From the NCBI GenBank assembly GCA_003136915.1, contig PLEB01000220.1, positions 1 through 8,223 on the forward strand: DNA of 8,223 nt. Direction: 5' to 3'. Made by a program: the position numbers and the translations under genes. Positions 1-6,657 of the stretch are shown here, piece after piece (positions within the stretch are counted from its first letter, which is position 1; every line of letters begins with the position of its first letter). This DNA is from Chitinophagaceae bacterium. Lineage in GTDB: Bacteria; Bacteroidota; Bacteroidia; Chitinophagales; Chitinophagaceae. A model generated the notes under the pieces. It had not been told where the DNA came from. It saw only the letters and a program-made list of their open reading frames with translations, and made no database searches.

Positions 1-326
1 TGCTGCATTTCAATTTCCTTATTAATAGCTTCGAATTCCCGGCTGTTCTTTACGTTTTCGCTTTGCTTTTCGTATTTTTTAATCAGTTCTTCCGACTCCT
101 TCATAGCCAGTTTTTTCTGGGTAATGAATTCCTGGATACCGTTAATTTCTTCTTCAATTCGCGTCTGACGTGCATTCAGACCCTGGATTTCATCTTCCAG
201 GTCACTTACTTCCATCGGAAGTTCCCCTTTCAACACTTTATATTCGTCTAATTTGGATTCTATCTTTTGAAGGGCGATAAGGGAAGCTAATTTTTCTTCG
301 ACAGAAAATTCTTTGACGTTGGGCAT
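1..326 (-). CDS. Coiled-coil / C4 zinc-ribbon protein (COG1579 type), 3' end outside window
   Basis: The N-terminal 108 residues are visible, starting at the ATG complementary to 324-326 and running off the left edge. The product opens with MPNVKEFSVEEKLASLIALQ and continues as a charged, heptad-rich helix (SKLDEYKVLKGEL, LEDEIQGLNARQTRIEEEI), then the turn segment VKNSREFEAINKEIE. That segment is typical of the antiparallel coiled-coil hairpin in COG1579 proteins, whose C-terminus carries a four-cysteine zinc ribbon. The ribbon would lie outside the window, so the zinc-binding residues are not seen. The start lies only 3 bp after the Nif3-like gene's stop, so the two are very probably co-transcribed and perhaps translationally coupled; this adjacency is common in Bacteroidota. 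The cellular role is not established; nucleic-acid or protein binding has been proposed for the family. No Shine-Dalgarno sequence is apparent. The family call is from sequence resemblance and is fairly sure; function is open. Confidence 0.85.
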   Translation of the reverse strand, partial: MPNVKEFSVEEKLASLIALQKIESKLDEYKVLKGELPMEVSDLEDEIQGLNARQTRIEEEINGIQEFITQKKLAMKESEELIKKYEKQSENVKNSREFEAINKEIEMQ

Positions 327-329
327 AGT

Positions 330-1130
330 TTATAAATAATAATTGACGGGATTTGTTGCGGTTCCCGCTTTAAGGACGGCAAAGTTAGGAAATTTTTCGT
401 GTATTGCGTCACAGATCAGATCCATGGTAAATTGCTCACTTTCATAGTGGCCAATGTCTGCCAGAACCAATCTCCCTTCCGCTTCGAAGAATTCATGGTA
501 CCTGATGTCCGCCGTAATGAAAAAATCAGCTTTTAAGGCTAAGGCGTTGGTAATCAAAAAGCTACCTGCACCTCCACAAACGGCGACCCGTTTTACCATC
601 CTTCCGGTCAAGGGGCTGTGGCGAATGACCGGAACCCGGAACTGCTGTTGAAGCAGGGAGAGGAATTGGTTTTCATTGAGCGGCTGTCTGAGTTCGCCAA
701 TCAGGCCAGAACCTGCGCCTGCCTGTCCTTCTCTTGCGGATTCAGTTTTTGGTTGCAGGAATTGCCTGTCTTCCAACCCCAATTTGGCAGCAATGGCCGC
801 ATTAACCCCCGGCAAAACATTATCCAGGTTGGTATGGATGGCATAAACGGCAATTTCACGCTTAATAGCCGCAATTATGGCCCTGCCTGTTCCGGTATGG
901 CGGCTGATTTGTTTTAATCCCTTAAAAATCAGGGGGTGGTGGGTGATCAGCAGATTACAGCCTTTTTTGGCGGCTTCCTCCACAACTGGTTCTGTGGCAT
1001 CCAGGCTGACCATGGCCGCCCGGCATTCGTCCTCTTCGGTTCCCAGGAGCAGCCCGCAATTGTCGTAAGCCTCCTGATATGGCAATGGCGCCAGGTCTTC
1101 GAGGACCCTTGTGATATCTGAGATTTTCAT
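330..1130 (-). CDS. Nif3-like dinuclear metal centre protein (YbgI/DUF34 family), short form
   Basis: A 266-residue cytosolic protein of the Nif3/YbgI family, which forms hexameric rings with two metals per subunit. By alignment with E. coli YbgI, the metal ligands are all present: H64 and H65 in ITHHPLIF, D103 in HTNLDN, and H228 and E232 in GHYESEQ. The N-terminal motif YDNCGLLLG (22-30) and the central VAVCGGAGSFLI also match the family. The physiological reaction is unsettled; GTP cyclohydrolase-like hydrolysis and roles in damaged-metabolite handling have been suggested. Most Bacteroidota homologues are about 365 residues because a PII/CutA-like domain is inserted mid-protein. Here LQPK (125-128) runs almost directly into GAGSGLIGEL (138-147), so the insert is absent. 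The start ATG (1128-1130) gives the expected N-terminus MKISDI. The gene is followed 3 bp later by the zinc-ribbon gene and is divergent from the DinB gene, with 66 bp between starts. Confidence 0.95.
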   Translation of the reverse strand: MKISDITRVLEDLAPLPYQEAYDNCGLLLGTEEDECRAAMVSLDATEPVVEEAAKKGCNLLITHHPLIFKGLKQISRHTGTGRAIIAAIKREIAVYAIHTNLDNVLPGVNAAIAAKLGLEDRQFLQPKTESAREGQAGAGSGLIGELRQPLNENQFLSLLQQQFRVPVIRHSPLTGRMVKRVAVCGGAGSFLITNALALKADFFITADIRYHEFFEAEGRLVLADIGHYESEQFTMDLICDAIHEKFPNFAVLKAGTATNPVNYYL

Positions 1131-1196
1131 CCGTTGAAATTAAGTCCTTTTCATTTTTTTTACAGAAACTCCATTAACTTTCACAAAACGACAATT

Positions 1197-1826
1197 ATGA
1201 AAAAGACTATGCTCATCGTGGCAGTTTTGGCCATATTCGGATTTACAAGATCTGGTAAATCGCAATTCCATTCTGGAAACACACTTACACAGGAAGAACG
1301 TGCTTTTGCCGTAAAATACATGGAAGAAACGAGAGATGGTCTGATTAAAGATCTGGAGGGGCTCTCCCAAAATCAGCTACAGTTCCGGACTGCCCCGGAT
1401 AGATGGAGCATAGCTGACTGCGTTGAGCATATAGCCATTTCAGAATCTTTTCTTTTTCAGGCTGTGCAAATGAGTCTAAAAAAAGAGGCGGAGCCAGGAA
1501 AAAGAGATTCGATAAAGGTAAGTGACGAACAGTTGATCAAAGCGTTAACGGACAGGTCCCATAAAGCACAGGCACCGGAAATGCTAAAGCCAACCGGAAG
1601 ATTTAAATCAACCGGGGATGCGCTGGCCGCTTTCCTTGAACAGCGTAATAAGAATATCGAATATGTCAAAACCACGAATGATGATCTCCGGAATCATTTT
1701 TTTTCGCATCCCCTCCTGGGTACAATCGATGATTATCAGCTCCTCCTCCTGATAACAGCTCATAGCCGGAGACATACGCTGCAATTGGAAGAAGTTAAGG
1801 CAGATGCGGGGTTTCCTAAGAATTAA
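1197..1826 (+). CDS. Exported DinB-like (DinB_2 superfamily) putative metal-dependent protein
   Basis: A 209-residue protein. A short signal-like N-terminus (MKKTMLIVAVLAIFGF, then a polar stretch to about residue 24) precedes a four-helix DinB/YfiT-type domain of about 175 residues. The domain shows RTAPDRWSIADCVEHI (64-79) and a C-terminal AHSRRHTLQLEE. The expected metal triad is H78, H189 and H193, matching the family pattern of one early His and a late HxxxH. Family members include thiol transferases (bacillithiol or mycothiol S-transferases) and many uncharacterised proteins; no substrate can be named here. The ATG at 1197 is chosen because it puts the hydrophobic segment at the N-terminus. 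A TTG at 1134 would add 21 residues with no family resemblance and would almost abut the Nif3-like gene's start. Export is inferred; the hydrophobic stretch is short and no clean AxA site is seen, so membrane retention is possible. It ends convergently with the MG2/plug gene. Confidence 0.85.
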   Translation: MKKTMLIVAVLAIFGFTRSGKSQFHSGNTLTQEERAFAVKYMEETRDGLIKDLEGLSQNQLQFRTAPDRWSIADCVEHIAISESFLFQAVQMSLKKEAEPGKRDSIKVSDEQLIKALTDRSHKAQAPEMLKPTGRFKSTGDALAAFLEQRNKNIEYVKTTNDDLRNHFFSHPLLGTIDDYQLLLLITAHSRRHTLQLEEVKADAGFPKN

Positions 1827-1845
1827 TACCATTCATTTTCTCTTC

Positions 1846-1940
1846 GTTGATGGTTGATGGTTGATGGGGTCGTGGGTTATGAGTTATGGGTTATGGGTTG
1901 ATGTCCATAATTCATCATTCATAACTCATAATCCATCAAC
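1846..1940. repeat. Heptamer array forming an inverted repeat between convergent genes
   Basis: The 117-bp gap between two convergent stop codons is almost filled by 7-bp units. The left half (1846-1901) is eight heptamers: gttgatg three times, gggtcgt, gggttat, gagttat, gggttat, gggttga. The right half (1904-1940) is the complementary type: tccataa, ttcatca, ttcataa, ctcataa, tccatca, ac. The halves can fold back: ttatgagttatg (1877-1888) is a perfect 12-bp match to cataactcataa (1920-1931), the outer gttgatgg (1860-1867) pairs with ccatcaac (1933-1940), and an inner ttatgg (1891-1896) pairs with ccataa (1905-1910). The position suggests a bidirectional transcription terminator or a REP-like interspersed element. 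There is no run of T typical of an intrinsic terminator, so a terminator role is inference only. Confidence 0.8.
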
Positions 1941-1943
1941 TCT

Positions 1944-4346
1944 TCATTCAATAATCTTTTCTACGCGGATAAGCTTTCCATCTGCATTAAAACCTTCCAG
2001 AACAATGCGAAGTTTATGTGTAACATCATTGTTGTAAAAAGTAAAACTCAGATTCGTGTTTCCTTTTTCCGTAAGCACATATGGGTTCCAGTATAAAGTG
2101 GTCCGAACATCCTGTATCTCATTATTTGGATTACGAAGATAATCGGGTGAAAAAAACTGACGGACGGGAGAATATCCAATGATCCTGGCCTGATCTAATC
2201 CCTTGATGGAAGGATCCGGGGTTTTTTCGCTTCCTTTCTTGGTATACACGGCAATTACACCACCGGCACCACCGCCGAATCCCACGCCCGAGCCTGGTCT
2301 GAATACTTTTACCATGGCAATATCCGGGACGGACATTGATTTAAGCTGATTGGCGTCTATCTGCATTTCATTCAAATACAGTGAGGGCGTCGAACCCCTC
2401 CAGGTAAGCGAAGGGGGAGTTCCATCAACGATCTGGAGGCCGGCCACTTTCCCCTGGAGATAACTTAAAATATCCTGATATCCAGCCGAAGCAGGATCCG
2501 TCATGAGATTAAATGTGGAAGCGTCCCCTCCGCTGAAAAGACCGGAGGTATAAGTTTCATCGAGCTTTTCGTTTTCAGACTGGATCCTCCCTTTTACGGT
2601 AACTGCTGCCAGGGTTTGTACTCTATGGTTTTCCTCGTTCCTGAGTCTGGCCGCTTCCTCAAACACCAATTTGTTTTTTCGCATCAGGGCGGAATCTTCA
2701 GGCGACCAGGGTGGAAGGGTCAATGCAAGAGTTTTCAGGTTTCTCGGACCTTTATACAAGCCGGTATTAAAAACTACGGCAGCTTCATTGGACAGTTTAT
2801 GGTTCACGTTAAACTGATAATAGGCCTTTGCCGTGTCATAAAAAATCATTCCGGAAACACCAAATTTTCCTTTGGAAATCCGCGGAACATTCAGCATTTT
2901 AATGCTTGAATCTTTGTTCTGAAGAATTACGTTCAGATTTTCATCCGGCGCGATATGAGTCACATCAACACCCAGCACTTCAGCGTTTAAGGAAAGGTAA
3001 TCCTCGATTGGATATTTGATAACCGGGGTTTTCCCGCGTGTGAGCAGATCCCAGCGAAACCGGCGCCACCCATGTGTCAGCATCACCAGGTCCAGCTGCG
3101 CTGCCAGGGAATCAGAATTATTTTGAAAATAATAATAAGGATCCTTTACATACCCGTGAATATCCCCCGTAAGCAAGAGTCGGGAAATGATATTATCATC
3201 AACGTTCTTTTTTCCGTCCACTTCTTCATCCGTAACTGCAAGGGACATATTGCAGTTCATGGAATCCGGAACCACGATCTCCAAAACATTACGTCCCCTT
3301 TTCTGAACGCCTTTTGAAGTCATCGTAATTTTAGGATCGAACCGGTAGTTATCGTTATTTACAAAGACCACGCGCTCGGCCAGTGGCGTTTGATTCATAT
3401 CAAATACAGTAACCTGAAGTACACCTGTTGGAAGCTGGGTGATAGGAATATTGCCCCCGCTCATAAAGTTATCTTTCAGATTCACGATGGCCTTATAAAT
3501 CATTTGCTGATTCATGTGCGCAATCACGGTCAGTTTTGGATATATCTCACTATCGGGCTGGCGGGCCACAGAAAAGATCAGTTTATGGCCTCCGATGAGC
3601 ACGCGCAAAACAATGCCGGCGGATTTAACCGGCGGCAGATCCGTCCGGTGCTCCGTGCCTTTATTATCCTGCCAGGTGGCATAGAATACATCCGATTTGT
3701 CCGGAGTAAGGATGAATTTTCCCATGCCGTTATGTTCCGAAGAAAATTCCAGCAGGTTTTTGCCCGAAGCATCATGCAATACTCCGGTAACTTTGACTGG
3801 CTCCCCATATGCATCATCGGCTTTGAAGGCAATATTATTTTCAATGCCTGCTATCATGTCACCGCCTTCCGGGAAAAAATGGAGACTGATTTCTGTTGAG
3901 TTGCTGCCGGCAGCGGCAGCGGTAAGGCCGGCGATGCGCAGGTCCTTTTCAAATACATAGCTGGTATCGAAATTGAGCATCCAGGTGGTATAGGCTCTGA
4001 TATGCACCCGTGAGCCTTTAAAGTCAGCAGGTATGTCGAAATTTCCGGCCGTTGTAGATTCAACCAGTGGAGAAGTTTTTCGCTGGAGAAGATTTCCTGA
4101 TGCGTCATACAATTCCACATAGAAATTTTTGCTATACGGAGAAGGATCAAACCCCGTAAACACATAAGCTTTGTACCAGATCGTTTCACCCGGATTGTAC
4201 ACCCGCTTGTCAAACTGAAGATATGCTTTTTCCTGCGGGAATTTTTCAGCATATACCTGCATCATGGAATCAATCTTCTGGGCAACTGCCAGGCATGGTA
4301 CAAGAATAACAGCAAATAACCAGAGAGAAAGATGTTTCCGATTCAT
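1944..4346 (-). CDS. Exported MG2 (macroglobulin-like) / TonB plug-domain protein without a barrel
   Basis: An 800-residue protein with a signal peptide (MNRKHLSLWLFAVILVPCLAVAQ, cleavage likely after the AVA or AQ). An MG2-like beta-sandwich follows at about 35-125: EKAYLQFDKRVYNPGETIWYKAYV, then VELYDASGNLL and a GNFDIP...VHIRAYTTWMLN strand pattern. A second macroglobulin-like stretch starts near 150 (LHFFPEGGDMIAGIENNIAFKA), and further beta-rich segments run to about 360. From about 580 (VTVKG) to 708 the protein resembles a TonB receptor plug: DILSYLQGKVAGLQIVDG, then SLYLNEMQID, a VPDIAMVKVF strand, and the glycine-rich GGGAGGVIAVYTKKG close. About 90 residues follow (TTLYWNPYV, then a beta-rich end), far too few for a 22-strand barrel, so this is not a SusC transporter. 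It probably sits in the periplasm or at the outer membrane; its ligand is unknown. It is divergent from the M32 gene (81 bp apart) and convergent with the DinB gene. Confidence 0.88.
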   Translation of the reverse strand: MNRKHLSLWLFAVILVPCLAVAQKIDSMMQVYAEKFPQEKAYLQFDKRVYNPGETIWYKAYVFTGFDPSPYSKNFYVELYDASGNLLQRKTSPLVESTTAGNFDIPADFKGSRVHIRAYTTWMLNFDTSYVFEKDLRIAGLTAAAAGSNSTEISLHFFPEGGDMIAGIENNIAFKADDAYGEPVKVTGVLHDASGKNLLEFSSEHNGMGKFILTPDKSDVFYATWQDNKGTEHRTDLPPVKSAGIVLRVLIGGHKLIFSVARQPDSEIYPKLTVIAHMNQQMIYKAIVNLKDNFMSGGNIPITQLPTGVLQVTVFDMNQTPLAERVVFVNNDNYRFDPKITMTSKGVQKRGRNVLEIVVPDSMNCNMSLAVTDEEVDGKKNVDDNIISRLLLTGDIHGYVKDPYYYFQNNSDSLAAQLDLVMLTHGWRRFRWDLLTRGKTPVIKYPIEDYLSLNAEVLGVDVTHIAPDENLNVILQNKDSSIKMLNVPRISKGKFGVSGMIFYDTAKAYYQFNVNHKLSNEAAVVFNTGLYKGPRNLKTLALTLPPWSPEDSALMRKNKLVFEEAARLRNEENHRVQTLAAVTVKGRIQSENEKLDETYTSGLFSGGDASTFNLMTDPASAGYQDILSYLQGKVAGLQIVDGTPPSLTWRGSTPSLYLNEMQIDANQLKSMSVPDIAMVKVFRPGSGVGFGGGAGGVIAVYTKKGSEKTPDPSIKGLDQARIIGYSPVRQFFSPDYLRNPNNEIQDVRTTLYWNPYVLTEKGNTNLSFTFYNNDVTHKLRIVLEGFNADGKLIRVEKIIE

Positions 4347-4373
4347 ATGGTAAAAATTAGGGCAAATCTCTGT

Positions 4374-4380
4374 TATCTTG
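4374..4380 (+). promoter_or_regulatory. Possible -7 element for the M32 gene (weak)
   Basis: The 81-bp divergent spacer 4347-4427 must hold the promoters of both the M32 gene and the MG2/plug gene. The heptamer tatcttg at 4374-4380 resembles the Bacteroidota -7 box (TAnnTTTG, one T short) and lies 47 bp before the M32 start. No convincing TTTG -33 box is seen about 20 bp upstream, so the call is weak. I found no good match for the opposite strand. Confidence 0.25.
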
Positions 4381-4427
4381 CCTAAGAAATAAAACCGTTT
4401 TTTATTTTTAACGATAATTGAGATCCG

Positions 4428-5939
4428 ATGGTGAAAATTTCCTCAGCCAAACAACTATATAAGGAATACAGGGATCATATGGCGAAGCTGGCCGATACAC
4501 GCAATGCACTGGCCCTTATGCAGTGGGATCAGGAAACATATATGCCTCCTAAAGGTGGCGGTTTCCGGGCGCAGCAAATCGCCAGCATTTCCGAACTGGC
4601 TCATGGTCTGGCTACTTCAGAAAAACTGGAAGGGCTATTGAAGTCATTAAAAGATCACGCGGAGCTGACAGAATCTGAAAGAAAAAATATTGAACTGACC
4701 GCGGTTGATTTTGAAAAACAGAAAAAATACAGACCGGAGTTTGTCCGGCGAATGAGTGAGACTATCTCCAGGAGTTTTAATGCCTGGATAATTGCCAAAA
4801 AAGAAAATAAATTTTCTCTTTTTGAAAAAGAACTGGATGAACTTATTCAGCTCAAGAAGGAAGAAACCCGGATCCTTGGATTTGCCGGACATCCTTATGA
4901 CGCGTTACTTGATGAGTTTGAGAAAGGAATGACGGTGAATTTGCTGGATAAGATCTTTTCCGATTTAAAACCCCGGTTAACAGAAATCTACGCGAGCATC
5001 ACGCAGACGGCACAGGTGGATAATTCCTTCCTGCTAAAACACTTTGAAAAAAATAAACAATGGGATTTTGGGATGAAGATCATCCGCGAACTGGGATTTG
5101 ATTTTGATGCGGGACGCCAGGATCTTTCGGCACATCCATTTACTACCAGTTTCAATAAAAATGATGTTCGCATAACCACGCGCATAAAGGAAAATGATTT
5201 TAATAGCATGACCTGGAGTTGTATTCATGAAACCGGACATGCTTTGTACGAACAGGGATTGCCCGAATCGGAATATGGATTGCCTTCCGGAGAATACGCC
5301 TCGCTTGGTATTCATGAATCCCAGTCCCGCTTATGGGAAAATCAGGTAGGAAGAAGTCTGGCGTTCTGGCAATTTCATTATCCGGGTTTGCGTAATTTAT
5401 TTCCTGAGCAGTTAGAAGGCATTTCGCTGAACAGTTTTTATAGTGGGATCAATATGGTGAAGCCTTCACTTATTCGAACAGAGGCTGACGAACTAACTTA
5501 TCATTTCCATGTCATGATCCGTTATGATATCGAAAAAATGCTGATAAGCGGAGAGTTGGAGACCACGGACATTCCGGCATGCTGGAAAGAACAATATCGG
5601 AAATATCTGGGCGTTACGGTTCCCGGCGACCAGGAGGGTTGTTTGCAGGACGTCCACTGGAGCCATGGCAGTTTTGGATATTTTCCCACTTATAGTTTGG
5701 GAAGTTTTTATGCCGCCCAGTTTTTCCATACTGCCCAGAAAGAATTACCGACCTTAAAGCAGGATGTGGAACAGGGAAATACCTCGGGATTGCTGGGTTG
5801 GCTAAGGCAACGGATACATGTTCATGGCCGTACTTATAACAGTGAGGAGCTGTGTGAAAAGGCTAGCGGGGAGCCCCTGAAAGTGCAGTATTTTCTGGAT
5901 TATTTGCTTGACAAATACAGGAAAATTTACCAATTTTAA
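4428..5939 (+). CDS. M32 family metallocarboxypeptidase (carboxypeptidase Taq type)
   Basis: A complete 503-residue cytosolic zinc carboxypeptidase, the usual length for family M32; these enzymes remove C-terminal residues from peptides with broad specificity but not proline. All signature motifs are visible in order: HPF (236-238), DVRITT (246-251), the catalytic HETGH (H267, E268, H271), HESQS (296-300, with E297 the third zinc ligand), IRTEAD (349-354) and GCLQDVHW (404-411). The N-terminus MVKISSAKQLYKEYRDHMAKL leads into LMQWDQETYMPP, the standard opening of the family, which supports the ATG at 4428. No signal peptide is present. A weak purine stretch (gag) precedes the start. The gene is followed 19 bp later by a small lipoprotein gene on the same strand, possibly co-transcribed, although no functional link is known. 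The likely role is peptide turnover. Confidence 0.97.
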   Translation: MVKISSAKQLYKEYRDHMAKLADTRNALALMQWDQETYMPPKGGGFRAQQIASISELAHGLATSEKLEGLLKSLKDHAELTESERKNIELTAVDFEKQKKYRPEFVRRMSETISRSFNAWIIAKKENKFSLFEKELDELIQLKKEETRILGFAGHPYDALLDEFEKGMTVNLLDKIFSDLKPRLTEIYASITQTAQVDNSFLLKHFEKNKQWDFGMKIIRELGFDFDAGRQDLSAHPFTTSFNKNDVRITTRIKENDFNSMTWSCIHETGHALYEQGLPESEYGLPSGEYASLGIHESQSRLWENQVGRSLAFWQFHYPGLRNLFPEQLEGISLNSFYSGINMVKPSLIRTEADELTYHFHVMIRYDIEKMLISGELETTDIPACWKEQYRKYLGVTVPGDQEGCLQDVHWSHGSFGYFPTYSLGSFYAAQFFHTAQKELPTLKQDVEQGNTSGLLGWLRQRIHVHGRTYNSEELCEKASGEPLKVQYFLDYLLDKYRKIYQF

Positions 5940-5958
5940 TGCCCATCGAATGCTTCTT

Positions 5959-6378
5959 ATGAAAAACCGGCTACTTTTGTGCACTGTTTTTAGTTACCTG
6001 CTGATTTGCCCATCTGCATGTAAAAAGTATATCAACAGCCAGGAAGAAAATATTATAGTTAATCTTGTCACCAATGGAACCTGGCGTGTAACGAAGTACC
6101 TGGATAATCAAACCGATATAACCGATAGTTTTGCGGGTTATGTATTTCAGTTTAATCAGAACGGTACGGTTCAGGGCATATTGGGGGGGCAAAGCACAGC
6201 AGGAACCTGGGTGGCCAATGTGGATGCAAGAACCATTCAAGCCGATTTTCTGAGTGCCGGGGATCCATTGAAGGAGTTGAACCATACCTGGAAAATCACG
6301 GATAGTTATTCGGATTCCGTATCCGCCCAAACGGCCGTTGACAGTACTTACAATCTCCTGGAATTGCATAAAAATTAA
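5959..6378 (+). CDS. Small lipoprotein with lipocalin-like domain, function unknown
   Basis: A 139-residue predicted lipoprotein. The N-terminus MKNRLLLCTVFSYLLICPSAC ends in a plausible though imperfect lipobox (PSAC), with C21 the lipidated cysteine followed by KK, as is frequent in Bacteroidota. The mature part starts with a linker, then NLVTNGTWRVTKYLDN and GYVFQFNQNGTVQG (about 35-73), STAGTWVAN (79-86) and a final LLELHKN. This GTW...F.F..NGT layout is that of small lipocalin-like beta-barrel lipoproteins of Bacteroidota; no substrate can be named. ATG 5959 is preferred because it gives the cleanest signal peptide; the in-frame ATG at 5950 would add only MLL and is nearly as good. No Shine-Dalgarno sequence is visible. 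The gene starts 19 bp after the M32 stop and could be the second gene of that transcript. A run of seven G (6183-6189) lies inside the gene but the frame stays open. Confidence 0.8.
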   Translation: MKNRLLLCTVFSYLLICPSACKKYINSQEENIIVNLVTNGTWRVTKYLDNQTDITDSFAGYVFQFNQNGTVQGILGGQSTAGTWVANVDARTIQADFLSAGDPLKELNHTWKITDSYSDSVSAQTAVDSTYNLLELHKN

Positions 6379-6649
6379 TCCAGGCATCATCCTTTCCAAA
6401 ACCAGCTATTGACTTGTCCCTATCTAGCGGTAAACCCTTAAAAGGAAGTATTTTCGCTTGTACGGCCCTAAAACTTACAATTTTGAGCCTGCTTCCGCGT
6501 TATGAAGCAACGTAGTAAAGATATTTCCGCTTCTATATATCTTCTGCCAATCCGAACACCCTTTAAATCTTTTTCCAGGCCCTTAGGTGGAAAATTATGC
6601 AATTCCCTTTGAAAGCTAATGAAGCAATTCATCCTTAAATCGCTATCCG
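6379..6649. other. Gap between lipoprotein and PKD protein genes
   Basis: This 271-bp stretch has no coding sequence I can support. It contains no clear intrinsic terminator; the only fold near the lipoprotein end is a weak cctt/aagg pairing at 6437-6446. The octamer tattttcg (6449-6456) differs at one place from the Bacteroidota -7 box, but no matching -33 element stands about 20 bp upstream. Its length leaves room for a promoter and an untranslated leader of the PKD gene. A 12-codon reading frame at its right end is listed separately. Confidence 0.4.
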
Positions 6650-6657
6650 TTGAATAG
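6619..6657 (+). other. Short 12-codon frame overlapping the PKD gene start
   Basis: An ATG at 6619 opens MKQFILKSLSVE and stops with TAG at 6655-6657, eight bases inside the apparent TTG start of the PKD gene at 6650 and in another frame. It could be a translated leader that couples to the TTG start, the remnant of the original N-terminus, or chance. There is no family evidence for the peptide and no Shine-Dalgarno sequence. Confidence 0.2.

Noticed and set aside
1175..1182. taactttc resembling a -7 box before the DinB gene
   Set aside because: It would place the transcript start only a few bases before the ATG, and no -33 element is visible upstream. It is probably chance in AT-rich sequence.
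1134..1196. A longer DinB protein starting at TTG 1134
   Set aside because: The added 21 residues push the hydrophobic segment inside the protein and would leave no room for a promoter or leader next to the divergent Nif3-like gene. ATG 1197 gives a normal exported N-terminus.
3390..3899. A 169-codon plus-strand open frame inside the MG2/plug gene
   Set aside because: It is fully antisense to a gene with clear domain motifs, and its translation shows no signal, domain or repeat pattern.
1944..4346. A SusC-like TonB-dependent transporter
   Set aside because: Only the plug is present. The region after it is about 90 residues, and no partner SusD gene is adjacent.
4391..4401. Odd palindrome aaaac-c-gtttt between the divergent M32 and MG2/plug genes, a possible operator
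   Set aside because: Arms of five bases in AT-rich spacer arise easily by chance, and no regulator gene is nearby.
6183..6189. Run of seven G in the lipoprotein gene as a phase-variation tract
   Set aside because: The run is short, lies mid-gene rather than near the start, and the frame is intact on both sides. Nothing else points to phase variation.
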